In this document: positions 45,850 to 54,939 of the stretch, piece by piece | Layout of the letters: each line of letters begins with the position of its first letter | Position numbering within the stretch: position 1 is the stretch's first letter | Assembly: GCF_028710345.1 (NCBI RefSeq) | Contig: NZ_JAQTUH010000003.1 | Location: 1 to 64,000, forward strand | Length of the DNA stretch: 64,000 nt | Origin: Sulfuricurvum sp. | Lineage (GTDB): Bacteria > Campylobacterota > Campylobacteria > Campylobacterales > Sulfurimonadaceae | Direction of reading: 5' to 3' | The notes under the pieces: generated by a model | Seen by the model: only the letters and a program-made list of their open reading frames with translations | The model's database searches: none | Told to the model about the DNA's origin: nothing | Position numbers and translations under genes: made by a program

Positions 45850-47295
45850 TTATTTTATCTTTCCAAAAAAGTTTATCTCATGTTCTCGTAGAATGCGGAT
45901 TAGATTGGTTGTCCCTTTCACTCCGATAGGATCACCGGCAGTAAAAATATAGGTTTGTGTTTTATCGATAATCCCACGCTCTAAGCCACGTATGATAATA
46001 TCTTCCAACATCTCATCTAACTTCCCTTTTTTAGGAAAATATGCAGGAACTACTCCCCAAACCAATGTTAAAACTCTCGCGATATGATCATCATGTGTCG
46101 CAGCATAAATAGTCATTTTTGGACGATAGCGAGAAAGTTTCTTAGCAGAGCTTCCCGATGTTGTCATGGCAATAATCCCAGCTGCATGTAACGCATCACC
46201 TAGCCGTACAGCTGATTCATTGATAGTATCCATCGTATCATAGTATTGAAATTCAGAAAACTTATCAAACGGGTATATTTTCTCAATCGATTGAATCGTA
46301 TTGACCATTGTCTCTACAACTAACACAGGATTATGCCCCACAGCTGATTCTTCAGAGAGCATGACCGCATCGGTACCATCTAATACTGCATTGGCAACAT
46401 CACTGATTTCAGCACGTGTCGCACTCTCTTTTTCAGTCATGGAAAGGAGCATCTGCGTAGCAGTAATGACAGGTTTTGAGTATTCATTTGCTTTACGTAT
46501 CAACATTTTTTGAATAATCGGAACTTCATGATAAGGGACTTCAATTCCCAAATCTCCCCGTGCCACCATCAATCCATCCGAATGTTCTAAAATTGCATCA
46601 ATATTTTCTACTGCGTCAAATTTTTCAATCTTTGCAATCAATTGCACTTTGCCACCTAAAGAGGTGATAATCTCTCTCGCCTGTATCATATCATTTCCAT
46701 CTTGGACGAAAGAGATTGCCATATAATCAACCCCATTTGCAACACCCCACGCCATATCAGTTCTATCTTTGGCAGTCAAAATATCTATCCCTAAACGGGT
46801 ATTTGGAAAATTCACCCCTTTTCGTGATGTTAACGTCCCTTTATTATCGATGATGGCACTCACAAATTCCTCACCGGTACTTATAATCGTCGCTTTTATA
46901 ATTCCGTCATAAAGATAAATCGCATCATCAACAGTAAGTATTTTTAAAATAGAGCTCTCATTGATCGATGTTCGATAATGATTTTCTCCAACCTTTTCCC
47001 CCTCTATGGTCTCATAATAAAAATCGATTCTATCTCCGGATGAAAGATAAAAAGGCTCTTTTAAATTACCTATTCGCACTTTTGGTCCGGAAATATCTTG
47101 TAAAATTCCTACTATAAGCCCAGTCTCTTTGATGGCTTGACGGATATTAGTTAATACTTCACTATGATATTCATGGCTTCCGTGTGAAAAATTCAGACGA
47201 AATACATTGACACCTGCTCGTATCATTGCAGACAATATCTCCACACTTTGTGAAGCTGGACCGACGGTTGCTAAGATTTTGGTTCTTTTTTGCAT
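45850..47295 (-). CDS. pyk: Pyruvate kinase
   Basis: Transfers phosphate from PEP to ADP. Motifs: KILATVGPAS, FRLNFSHGSH, IAKIEKF (catalytic Lys), MVARGDLGIE and TATQMLLSM; C-terminal allosteric domain ends at 481. Complete. It is monocistronic, divergent from the cyclase-like gene across 138 bp that contain an ACCTCT/AGAGGT inverted repeat. In a reductive TCA autotroph its role is anaplerotic balance. Confidence 0.96.
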   Translation of the reverse strand: MQKRTKILATVGPASQSVEILSAMIRAGVNVFRLNFSHGSHEYHSEVLTNIRQAIKETGLIVGILQDISGPKVRIGNLKEPFYLSSGDRIDFYYETIEGEKVGENHYRTSINESSILKILTVDDAIYLYDGIIKATIISTGEEFVSAIIDNKGTLTSRKGVNFPNTRLGIDILTAKDRTDMAWGVANGVDYMAISFVQDGNDMIQAREIITSLGGKVQLIAKIEKFDAVENIDAILEHSDGLMVARGDLGIEVPYHEVPIIQKMLIRKANEYSKPVITATQMLLSMTEKESATRAEISDVANAVLDGTDAVMLSEESAVGHNPVLVVETMVNTIQSIEKIYPFDKFSEFQYYDTMDTINESAVRLGDALHAAGIIAMTTSGSSAKKLSRYRPKMTIYAATHDDHIARVLTLVWGVVPAYFPKKGKLDEMLEDIIIRGLERGIIDKTQTYIFTAGDPIGVKGTTNLIRILREHEINFFGKIK

Positions 47296-47433
47296 TATGA
47301 CACCTTTAACTACACATCAATTTTGGTAAGATAGTAACATATTTTTATTACCTCTGTGTTAATCTCAGGGAATTTAGAGGTGGTTTCTATTAAAATGAGC
47401 ACTATATTCGTAAATTAGGCAGAAACAATAAAA

Positions 47434-48099
47434 ATGATTAAAAGAGCGATTGAAGCCGATATAGTGTTAGTAGATATCATCGATTTTTCACGTCTAAGTA
47501 TGCCTCAGCAACTTGAGATTATTACGTATCTTTCACAAAGCTACAAAAAAATGATCAATAAAATGCTGAAAAATTCGGGAATTCCTCTGGAAAAAATGCT
47601 TCAAGGCATGATCCCTACGGGGGATGGTTTTTATTGTATCTTACACCCTAGTTTAAAAGGATTCGGTCCTATTTTAGGATTATCATTTATCCATTTTTCC
47701 GATTTAATCGCCAAAGAATACTCCTATTTTTTAGGGATACGTGTCGCAGTACACACGGGAAAAATATATCGCTTTGAAGATATTTTGGGACATGATAATT
47801 TTGTCGGTGATGGTTTAAACGAATGTGCCCGATATGTTGAAATAAAAAATTTCATTGTTAGCACTGTTTTTATCTCTGATACAGCGTATAAATCACTGCA
47901 ATCTTTTTTAGAAGATCACCAAGATTTTGCCGAATTACTACAACAACGTGAATTTAAACACAGCTCACTGCATACTTTTATCGACAAACATAAAATTGAA
48001 CGACAAGGATACCTCATTTGGATGAGGCAAGGCGGTATTATTACGCCGCCAAAATTAGATTGGTTATTTACTTCAAAAAGGAAAACTAATGCGCTTTAG
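47434..48099 (+). CDS. Class III nucleotidyl cyclase-like protein
   Basis: 221 residues, one soluble domain with the class III adenylyl/guanylyl cyclase homology pattern: first metal Asp14 in VLVDIIDFS, second Asp64 in IPTGDGF, GIRVAVHTG (101-109), and VGDGLNECAR with the Asn129/Arg133 pair that stabilises the transition state. The Lys that normally recognises adenine four residues before the second Asp is missing (Ile60), so substrate is open. No receptor or membrane part. The downstream HTH/coiled-coil gene overlaps by 11 bp, so they are made together. Could be an active unusual cyclase or a nucleotide-binding regulator. Confidence 0.7.
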   Translation: MIKRAIEADIVLVDIIDFSRLSMPQQLEIITYLSQSYKKMINKMLKNSGIPLEKMLQGMIPTGDGFYCILHPSLKGFGPILGLSFIHFSDLIAKEYSYFLGIRVAVHTGKIYRFEDILGHDNFVGDGLNECARYVEIKNFIVSTVFISDTAYKSLQSFLEDHQDFAELLQQREFKHSSLHTFIDKHKIERQGYLIWMRQGGIITPPKLDWLFTSKRKTNAL

Positions 48100-48754
48100 C
48101 ATTGATGAATACGCTAAAACTTTCAAAATGTCCAAAGAGATGATACATAATAAGTTAAAATCTAAAAAATTAAACTATATTATCGAAGGGGGAGTAACTT
48201 ATATCATTGTCCCTCGCAACTCACTCAATGATACTCAAAAAACAGCAGTAGAGACACCCATAAAACCCTCTCCACCTGCACCGAATAAAACAAGTATCGG
48301 AATGGTGATCTCGCTCTATCAAAAAGAGAACCTACATCTAAAACTAAAAATCAAAGAACTCGAAGCTAAAATCGATGCACTCGTCAACGACAAAGAACAA
48401 ATGCTTATTGCTGAACGTAACCGCATTGAAGAGATTTACACCGCTAAAGATGAACAACTTAAAAGTATTCTCGAAGTTCTCAGCACAAAACTGCTCCTTA
48501 CTCAAAATAACAATACCATTCATGATGTGGATGTCTCACACCAGCAGCAGCAACCACAACCGAGTATCTCATTAGGTTCCAGCGGTTTAATAGAGCTAAA
48601 ACGGTATCTTAAATTTATTGGGATCGGAAGCGAAGGTCGGAAACTTGTTCGAAACCGTTTTTCAGAACGTTATGGCAGTGATGTTCGCATTATCCAAAAA
48701 GAGGGTGAATTTTACGTTGACCTCTCAAAATATGACTACACAGACCTTTTATAG
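48089..48754 (+). CDS. HTH/coiled-coil protein paired with the cyclase-like gene
   Basis: 221 residues: an N-terminal winged or MerR-like helix-turn-helix (~1-45, YAKTFKMSKEMIHNKLKS), a Pro-rich linker, a long coiled coil (~75-135), a Gln-rich hinge (HQQQQPQP), and a C-terminal ~50-residue domain (GSEGRKLVRNRFSERYG) that looks nucleic-acid-binding. It resembles the DUF3972-type proteins of Campylobacterota by N-terminal layout only. Start ATG lies inside the end of the cyclase-like gene. Probably a DNA-binding partner whose activity is tied to the cyclase-like protein. Confidence 0.65.
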   Translation: MRFSIDEYAKTFKMSKEMIHNKLKSKKLNYIIEGGVTYIIVPRNSLNDTQKTAVETPIKPSPPAPNKTSIGMVISLYQKENLHLKLKIKELEAKIDALVNDKEQMLIAERNRIEEIYTAKDEQLKSILEVLSTKLLLTQNNNTIHDVDVSHQQQQPQPSISLGSSGLIELKRYLKFIGIGSEGRKLVRNRFSERYGSDVRIIQKEGEFYVDLSKYDYTDLL

Positions 48755-49076
48755 GTCTCCACCCACTCTTCATTCACTACAAAACTCTTAAACTTTAACC
48801 ATAACCCAATCAACTAGGATTTTACCGATTCTAAACGACAACTTTTTTATCATGCATCAGTCTGATTTGATTAATATTTTAAATAAAATTATTAACATTA
48901 TACGTTTTTCTGTATAAACTAATATTTTTACTGTTTATTACTAAACAAATAATTAATATTGACGATATAAAAACGTTTATTTATTCATTTTTATTGATTA
49001 TAAATACTATATTACTCTTAATTAATACGTTTTAATGTTTATTTTAAGGTTTTAACTCTACAATGGGGAAATGGAA
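48755..49076. other. Very AT-rich spacer with inverted repeat
   Basis: 322 bp with no gene. GC content falls well below the flanks in 48860-49050. TTATAC-N8-GTATAA (48898-48917) is a perfect 6-bp inverted repeat, and ACGTTT recurs three times (48903, ~48971, ~49028). This could be the operator region of the small HTH gene that follows. No DnaA-box cluster, tRNA or terminator seen. Confidence 0.5.
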
Positions 49077-49316
49077 ATGACTGACCTTTTTAATCTTCTT
49101 CACAATGCCGTAGAGGCACAACACAACGGGAAGAAGATTTCTCAAAAAGAGATGGCAGAAAAACTAGGAATTTCAATGAGAGCGTATCAAGATTGGCGAT
49201 TGGGAAATGCTAAACCGCAAGCTGCCAAAGCCGTTTTGGATATGCTAGGGATGCTTGAAGATGATGAGTTGATTAGGGTAGTTAGAAAAATAAATAAATT
49301 GGGAAAACAATCATGA
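49077..49316 (+). CDS. Small Cro/CI-type helix-turn-helix protein
   Basis: 79 residues. HTH from ISQKEMAEKLGISMRAYQDWRLG (~20-42), followed by a short helical tail. I choose the ATG at 49077, which has GGGG about 8 bases upstream; an ATG two codons earlier is too close to that site. It overlaps the next small gene by 4 bp. No toxin domain is evident in the pair. A local transcription regulator, possibly self-controlled from the AT-rich spacer. Confidence 0.75.
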   Translation: MTDLFNLLHNAVEAQHNGKKISQKEMAEKLGISMRAYQDWRLGNAKPQAAKAVLDMLGMLEDDELIRVVRKINKLGKQS

Positions 49317-49558
49317 GTACACTCACGAATCAAGAACGTCATGCCCTCGATGATGTCTTTATGTCTATTTCATCTTCACAACCTTCATACTTAAAATTAA
49401 AATTTTCATACTATCATGCTTATCTATCTTTACATCTCAAAGGGCGTTTAAAAGCCCTGTCTTTGCATACTCACGTGATAAAAAAAGTAAAAAACACGCT
49501 AAAAATCACATTTTTGCAAAAGAATTCACAAAAAAACAAGAAAACAAGAAAAATTTAA
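49313..49558 (+). CDS. Small basic protein of unknown function
   Basis: 81 residues, start overlapping the HTH gene stop (ATGA). The first 40 residues are helical with NQERHALDDVFMSI; the last 30 are strongly basic (KKVKNTLK, QKNKKTRK), suggesting nucleic-acid contact. No family recognised. The base composition matches the HTH gene, so the two probably travel together. Confidence 0.55.
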   Translation: MSTLTNQERHALDDVFMSISSSQPSYLKLKFSYYHAYLSLHLKGRLKALSLHTHVIKKVKNTLKITFLQKNSQKNKKTRKI

Positions 49559-49663
49559 GCTAAGAGATATTAAAGTATTCGCGTTTGAATCGTTGCACTC
49601 TCCTTATTTTCAAATACTAAGGGACTTTAACGAATTTCACAGATCTTTATCCAAGGGAAATAT

Positions 49664-49948
49664 ATGAACAAAGCACAATTCGTTGAGTTGGTACAAAAAA
49701 GCGGTAGTTACAAAACTAAAGTAGAAGCTGAAACAGCTATCAAAGCATTTACAGAAGCTGTAACTGCAGCGCTTGTTGCTAAAGAAGAAGTTTCATTGGT
49801 TGGTTTCGGTAGTTTTGCAGCTTCTCTTCAAAAAGGTAAAAGCGGTAAAGTACCAGGTACAGACAAAACTTATAGCACAGCAGATAAAATGGTTCCAAAA
49901 TTCAAACCAGGCAAAAGTCTTAAAGATAGTATTGCTGCTGGCAAATAA
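49664..49948 (+). CDS. hup: HU-family DNA-binding protein
   Basis: 94-residue nucleoid protein. MNKAQFVELV start, LVGFGSF turn, and KPGKSLKD end identify the HU/IHF family; the arm region contains KVPGTDKTY. AAGGG lies 7 bases before the ATG. Monocistronic, with a clear terminator after it. Confidence 0.95.
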   Translation: MNKAQFVELVQKSGSYKTKVEAETAIKAFTEAVTAALVAKEEVSLVGFGSFAASLQKGKSGKVPGTDKTYSTADKMVPKFKPGKSLKDSIAAGK

Positions 49949-49958
49949 TTTCTCTTTA

Positions 49959-49987
49959 TTCTCGAAGTTTTCTTCGAGAACATTTTT
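49959..49987 (+). terminator. Rho-independent terminator of hup
   Basis: Perfect 9-bp stem TTCTCGAAG/CTTCGAGAA with a TTTT loop, 11 bp after the stop, followed by CATTTTT. Confidence 0.85.
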
Positions 49988-50061
49988 ATCCCTCTTTCAC
50001 TCATTATTTCACACTAAATAGGTTATAATATAGATCAATACATTGTAAGAGGATTATTAAC

Positions 50062-51510
50062 TTGTTATCTTCATTTTTATCACGTATTTTGCCATCTAAA
50101 TCCCCTAAAGCCTTACCAACATTAGAAGAACCAAAGCGAATAAAAAATATTAATCCCATAGAGATATTAAACCATTCTGTTTTGGATGCCAATGGTGTAT
50201 TTCTCAACAATTTCAATCTTTTTCATCATGAGCAAACCCATACCATTGATCTACTCCTCTTTTTCCCTCATTACGGTCTCTTCTTTGGTGAAAAAATAGG
50301 TTGGAAATCTGATGAACTCAAAGGGGCAAGCGTTGAGCGCTCTTCACGACAAAGTAAAAAAACACCCGCAACGAAATTAGAATCAACAGAATATGCTCTT
50401 CATCAAAAACTTGAAGATGTTTTATCGTTCGATTCGACACCCATTGAGCGCTTTTTTTTATTAGAATATTTAAGTGAAGTAGAATTTGATGCCCTTGATT
50501 CTTCATTTCATCGATTATTACCGAAAGAACGACTTATTTTTTGCGATGATGATATTCAAAGTATTCAAGAAAAACTCTTAAGTCTTGGAACCTATCACGA
50601 CAATCCCTATTCAAAACTCAAAGTATTGGGTTCACTCAATGCACATACCTTGTTACTTCCCACACACAGTGAGCCCTTTGGAGTATTCTTGTCCGAAGAA
50701 CAGCACGCACTCCTAAATGCTCCGCTCAATCAAGCAAAAATTGTTTTGAAAGGTGCAGAGGGTAGTGGAAAAAGTACCATTCTTGTTCGTAAAGTTCTAA
50801 AATCACTATTAGAAGATCCCAAATCAAAAGTGATGATTGTTACCCCTACATTGGTCAGCGGAGAGCTTTTTCGAAGAGAACTCATTGCTTTATGTGACTT
50901 TGCAATGGTACACATTGATTTTGGGAGAGTAACCTTTATTAATCCTCCAACCCCAACCGAAGCGATTGATTTCAAAGAACTGCTTCATGATATTAGCCTT
51001 ATAATTTTGGATGACTATAATTTTTATTTTTTCATCAATACTATCAATTTGGATAAACAATCAATCATTATAAGCAGTAAATCCGAAATCAAAGATATCT
51101 ATACCTACCCACTTTCTGATGTCTATCGTATTCCAAGTGTGAACTTTGTTTATTATGTACAACAAGGTGGGCCATTATTTGCTCTTCTGTCAAAACTTCG
51201 TGAACAATTTGAACAAAAAGCAAACACCCCTATTTTAATCGTTTTATCTGATGAAGCACAACTTCAACAATATAAAAATGCTATTGATGAATATCTCAAA
51301 ATCGAATGTCGTATATTAAATTCATCTTTTAGTCTTCAATACAAAAATTTAGATCCTATTACCCTCTCTACCACAGAATATATCGTAGGATTAAGTGTTC
51401 CACATACCTATATCATCAATATTGCGTCCGATACCGATGCGTATAGCCTAGCATTAAGCAGAGCATCAGAAACAGCTACTATAATCACCGAAGAAATTCA
51501 ATCATTTTAA
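50062..51510 (+). CDS. NERD-like domain protein with reduced SF1 helicase ATPase
   Basis: 482 residues. Residues ~55-160 resemble the NERD nuclease-related domain (IDLLLFFPHYGLFFGEKIGW), though the usual ExK is changed. Then LSEEQ (Q-motif-like), Walker A GAEGSGKST (~231-239), Walker B LIILDD, and a C-terminal LALSRASETATII resembling SF1 motif VI. It lacks the length for full 1B/2B domains of UvrD/Rep helicases. Starts with TTG, AGAGGA upstream. Possible DNA repair or defence ATPase, or a dead derivative; frame is intact. Cyclophilin follows by 14 bp. Confidence 0.6.
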   Translation: MLSSFLSRILPSKSPKALPTLEEPKRIKNINPIEILNHSVLDANGVFLNNFNLFHHEQTHTIDLLLFFPHYGLFFGEKIGWKSDELKGASVERSSRQSKKTPATKLESTEYALHQKLEDVLSFDSTPIERFFLLEYLSEVEFDALDSSFHRLLPKERLIFCDDDIQSIQEKLLSLGTYHDNPYSKLKVLGSLNAHTLLLPTHSEPFGVFLSEEQHALLNAPLNQAKIVLKGAEGSGKSTILVRKVLKSLLEDPKSKVMIVTPTLVSGELFRRELIALCDFAMVHIDFGRVTFINPPTPTEAIDFKELLHDISLIILDDYNFYFFINTINLDKQSIIISSKSEIKDIYTYPLSDVYRIPSVNFVYYVQQGGPLFALLSKLREQFEQKANTPILIVLSDEAQLQQYKNAIDEYLKIECRILNSSFSLQYKNLDPITLSTTEYIVGLSVPHTYIINIASDTDAYSLALSRASETATIITEEIQSF

Positions 51511-51524
51511 TCTAAGGATTTACC

Positions 51525-52055
51525 ATGCGTTCACTCGTTGCTTTTTTACTCTGTTCTAGTCTTGCTTTTGCAGCTCATCCTCAAGTCTCACTTCAAACTA
51601 CTCAAGGTGAATTAATTCTTGAGCTTTATGAGGACGTAGCTCCACTGGCAGTTGAAAACTTCACAACACATGTCAAAGATGGCTATTACAATGGCTTAAC
51701 ATTTCATCGTATTATCAAAAACTTTATGGTTCAAGGGGGAGATCCTACAGGAACAGGTATGGGAGGAGAATCCATTTGGAAAAAGCCGTTCAAAGATGAG
51801 TTTAAATCAGGAGTTGTTTTTGATAAAGCAGGGGTTTTAGCTATGGCGAATGGAGGTCCGCGCACCAATGGAAGCCAGTTTTTTATTACAACTGCACCGA
51901 CACCATGGCTCAATGGATATCATACTATTTTCGGTAAAGTGATTAAAGGTAGTGATACTCTCTCAAAGCTCAATAACGTCCAAACCAACGGTCAGCAAAA
52001 TGGTGACCGTCCTCTTCAAATTCAAAAAATCATCAAAGCAACGGTATTACCATAA
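51525..52055 (+). CDS. ppiA: Periplasmic cyclophilin-type peptidyl-prolyl isomerase
   Basis: 176 residues: signal peptide (MRSLVAFLLCSSLAFA), then a compact bacterial cyclophilin domain with FHRIIKNFMVQGGDP, LAMANGGPRTNGSQFFIT and WLNGYHTIFGKV; the catalytic Arg in FHRII is present. AAGGAT precedes the ATG. Its stop abuts that of convergent motB, without a spacer. PpiA rather than cytoplasmic PpiB because of the signal. Confidence 0.9.
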   Translation: MRSLVAFLLCSSLAFAAHPQVSLQTTQGELILELYEDVAPLAVENFTTHVKDGYYNGLTFHRIIKNFMVQGGDPTGTGMGGESIWKKPFKDEFKSGVVFDKAGVLAMANGGPRTNGSQFFITTAPTPWLNGYHTIFGKVIKGSDTLSKLNNVQTNGQQNGDRPLQIQKIIKATVLP

Positions 52056-52898
52056 TTATTTTTTTAGTTTAGCCATCGAGTCAAGGACATTTTTTTGTGT
52101 CCCTTGATCTAATTTTTTATCATTACTCACGAACATATAAAATTCAACACGTCTATTTTTTGCACGGTTAGCTTCTGTAGTGTTTGATGCTAGAGGTTTT
52201 CCAGCACCAAATCCCGCACTTGACAATCTCTCAGGTGGCACACCATCTTGAACGAGTTCACGTACGACCGTGCTAGCACGAGCACTTGATAGTTCAAGAT
52301 TATCTCGATATGCAGATCCTGCTGGAAGAGTTTGATTATCTGTATAACCACGAACCGATATATCAACGGTTGGTGGAAGAGTTTTGATAATGTCAGCTAC
52401 CCGCTTAACGAAACGGTGCATCTCTTCATCATCTAACGTTGCATTCGAACCTCTAAAAGTGATTGTTGCCGGTAGCTTTAATAAAACACCATCCATGCTT
52501 TGATCAAGCGCCCCTTCACCTACTGAAGCATTTTGCATCTGCTCATCTTCTTGTTGAGAAGAAGCTTCTGTTTTACCATCATTCAAAGATGCCGTTGTAT
52601 CCAAAACAGCACCCCCCTGTGAAACAGGGAGTTTACCGCTGCTTCCTTGATCGGATGGCTCTTCTGAAGAGACAGGATCCATTGGTGTTACAGGACTAAT
52701 CTCTTGAGGTGCTGGTGCATAATCGTAAATTTTTACAAATTCCTCTTTTACTGCACGCATTTTCTCTTTATTGACAGAAGCAAGAGCATACAATGCGATA
52801 AATAATGCCAAAAGAAGACTGAAAAAGTCTGCTGTCGGAACTGCCCATTTCTCTCCGGCTGCACACTCACACGGCTTACATTTTTTTTTCTTAGCCAT
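52056..52898 (-). CDS. motB: Flagellar stator protein MotB
   Basis: 280 residues. A short basic N-terminus with several Cys (CKPCEC), one TM helix (~22-42) with the proton-binding Asp24 at its start (PTADFF), a Pro/Ser-rich linker (~65-125), and a C-terminal OmpA-like peptidoglycan-binding domain (TITFRGSNATL ... VRGYTDN ... LSSARA). motA ends 11 bp upstream. With MotA forms the proton-driven stator. Confidence 0.95.
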   Translation of the reverse strand: MAKKKKCKPCECAAGEKWAVPTADFFSLLLALFIALYALASVNKEKMRAVKEEFVKIYDYAPAPQEISPVTPMDPVSSEEPSDQGSSGKLPVSQGGAVLDTTASLNDGKTEASSQQEDEQMQNASVGEGALDQSMDGVLLKLPATITFRGSNATLDDEEMHRFVKRVADIIKTLPPTVDISVRGYTDNQTLPAGSAYRDNLELSSARASTVVRELVQDGVPPERLSSAGFGAGKPLASNTTEANRAKNRRVEFYMFVSNDKKLDQGTQKNVLDSMAKLKK

Positions 52899-52909
52899 CT
52901 ATATGCTCA

Positions 52910-53680
52910 TCAGTTGAATTGGCTGTGTTTCTCTTCCGCTGGGGAGAGGAAATTGAGGAGTTTCGCCTCAAGTGTACGCGGATTATCGCCATGAACGATG
53001 CCAATAATCCCCTCTAGCATCACTTTTTGCTCTTTGACTATATGATGCGATTTAGCTTTCATCTTATTTCCCATCGGACCGATCAAAACGTATGCACCGA
53101 AGATCCCTGTAACGGTTGCAGTAAATGCCCCAGCAATCCCTTCAGCCATTTCTGCCGGGTTGTCAAGTTTTTGAAGAGCAAGAATAAGACCCAAAACTGC
53201 CCCTACTAGCCCCATAACGGGTGAAGTTTCTCCTGCGAGAATCCAATAGTGCGCACACCCATGATAATAATGTTCCGTCTCTTCAATCACTGCTTCAAGG
53301 GTTTCTGAAATTGTATCGATCTCATTTCCATCAACAGCCATACTAAGCCCTTGCTTCAAAAACTCATTATCAAGTTCCGCAACCCTTTTTTCTAACGAAA
53401 GAAGTCCATCACGTCGTGCCATGAGTGCTAATTCAATAATCTCTTTAATACGCTCTTCTAAATTAACGGGAGATTTTTTAAAATTCATCCCTACATTTTT
53501 CCAAGCCCCTTTGATGTATTCGGGGTCTGTACTCACCATTGAAGCCAAGAGTGTCGTTGGAATAATAATAATCAAAGAGGTAATATGGACAACATGGACA
53601 GGATTTCCCCCCTCCATCAAATCTCCGATAGAGATGGATGCCATAGCCCCTAATATCCCCAAAATCGTCGTTAAATCCAC
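52910..53680 (-). CDS. motA: Flagellar stator protein MotA
   Basis: 256 residues with four TM helices; large cytoplasmic loop carrying charged residues for rotor contact (RRDGLLSLEKRV), and the TM3-4 segment GETSPVMGLVGAVLGL. GTG start with AAGGAG 5 bases upstream. First gene of motAB; minus strand upstream has an AT-rich promoter region (53681-53767) with TATTATAA. Confidence 0.95.
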   Translation of the reverse strand: MDLTTILGILGAMASISIGDLMEGGNPVHVVHITSLIIIIPTTLLASMVSTDPEYIKGAWKNVGMNFKKSPVNLEERIKEIIELALMARRDGLLSLEKRVAELDNEFLKQGLSMAVDGNEIDTISETLEAVIEETEHYYHGCAHYWILAGETSPVMGLVGAVLGLILALQKLDNPAEMAEGIAGAFTATVTGIFGAYVLIGPMGNKMKAKSHHIVKEQKVMLEGIIGIVHGDNPRTLEAKLLNFLSPAEEKHSQFN

Positions 53681-53767
53681 AGGAACTCCTTCTCCACTAG
53701 ACTAATGTATATTTGTATTTTCTTTATAATAGCTAATTGGTTGATTGTACCTTGTTTTTGCTGAAAA

Positions 53768-54937
53768 TTATGATTTTTTTCCATTTTCTGAATAGAAAAA
53801 GTTGTAAAGCAACTTGATTAAAATCATTATAAAAATTCCACTTCCCATACTCGCAACGATAAAAGAATAATATTCATCATGAGTAATCGCTGCGGCATCA
53901 TAACCTAATGTTGCGATAGCGACGGTAAAGGTTAACGGCATAGAATCACTAAGAGAAAAAAGAATAGTATTTTTAATCCCCAAATATCCAGAATAGGCGA
54001 CAAACGAGCTAACGAGACGAATACCGATAATGGCACTCGCAATGTATAAAGCCATCATTAAAATTTTAGGATCTAAAAATGCATCTAACGCTAGAGTTGA
54101 GCCAACATGGATAAAAAAGATAGGGACTAAAAATCCAAATCCAAAGGATGAAAGTTTATGTGGTAACTCTGTTTTATGTTTAAAATAGGAAGCGATAAAA
54201 ACACCCGCTAAAAAAGCCCCTAATACCACGTCAATTTTCAGATAAAGCATCACAGCAATCATCATAAACATCAAGGCCATTGAGAAACGGACATCTTGAT
54301 CTTTTCCATCATCATGCGGCATTATCAAAACTTTTAAACTTGGATACCACCAAAAAAGGATGCGAATTCCTTTAAAGACCAATACAAAGCCGATCATAAA
54401 AGCGAACAATCCCCCAAGAGTAAAAGCAAATTCACGGTTATACCCATGTTCTAATCCTCCACTGAGAATTGTTAAAGCTAAAATACTAACCAATTCCCCA
54501 ATAATTCCAATGTTAAGTGCTAACGCAAGCCATGGCTGATTTTTTCCATACTCTTTTACCAATGCCATCAACATTCCCAATGAAAAAATAGGAAAAGCAA
54601 CCAAATAAACAGCACTAAGGTGAAAATACAAGAAAAGTGTGAGTGAACACCCATATAACATTGTAAAATAGATAATTGTCCGTCGTAAAAGAGATGATTT
54701 AGCAAATCCGAACTCTTTGAGATTCACCTCCATACCTGCTAAAAACATGAGGTACAAAAATCCTACTTTTGCAATAATTTTAAAAAGTTCATTCTCTTCT
54801 AAAAAGCCAAAATAACCGGCAAGACTCCCCATCAATATCTCAATAACAACCACCGGTACTTTAGTAACACGTGATAAAAATGGGGAAAAAATCACCAATA
54901 GCGATAAGGTTATAATTACAATACTGGTACTACTCAT
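53768..54937 (-). CDS. CPA2-family cation/proton antiporter
   Basis: 389 residues, about 12 TM helices, no regulatory C-domain. Family features: VPVVVIEILMGSLAG, LYLMFLAGMEVNL and VVLGAFLAGVF. The acidic ion-site segment reads IGELVS with a single Glu, unlike the double Asp of the antiporter-kinase in this window. I start at 54937, with AAAAGGG 6 bases before; an upstream frame would overlap folP by 22 bp. Follows folP directly. Confidence 0.88.
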   Translation of the reverse strand: MSSTSIVIITLSLLVIFSPFLSRVTKVPVVVIEILMGSLAGYFGFLEENELFKIIAKVGFLYLMFLAGMEVNLKEFGFAKSSLLRRTIIYFTMLYGCSLTLFLYFHLSAVYLVAFPIFSLGMLMALVKEYGKNQPWLALALNIGIIGELVSILALTILSGGLEHGYNREFAFTLGGLFAFMIGFVLVFKGIRILFWWYPSLKVLIMPHDDGKDQDVRFSMALMFMMIAVMLYLKIDVVLGAFLAGVFIASYFKHKTELPHKLSSFGFGFLVPIFFIHVGSTLALDAFLDPKILMMALYIASAIIGIRLVSSFVAYSGYLGIKNTILFSLSDSMPLTFTVAIATLGYDAAAITHDEYYSFIVASMGSGIFIMILIKLLYNFFYSENGKKS

Positions 54938-54939
54938 AA

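Noticed and set aside
48755-49076. Replication origin in the AT-rich spacer
   Set aside because: No cluster of DnaA boxes and no dnaA or other origin-flanking gene nearby.
49077-49558. Toxin-antitoxin module
   Set aside because: An HTH gene overlaps a small gene, but the second product is a basic protein without a toxin fold or catalytic residues I can recognise.
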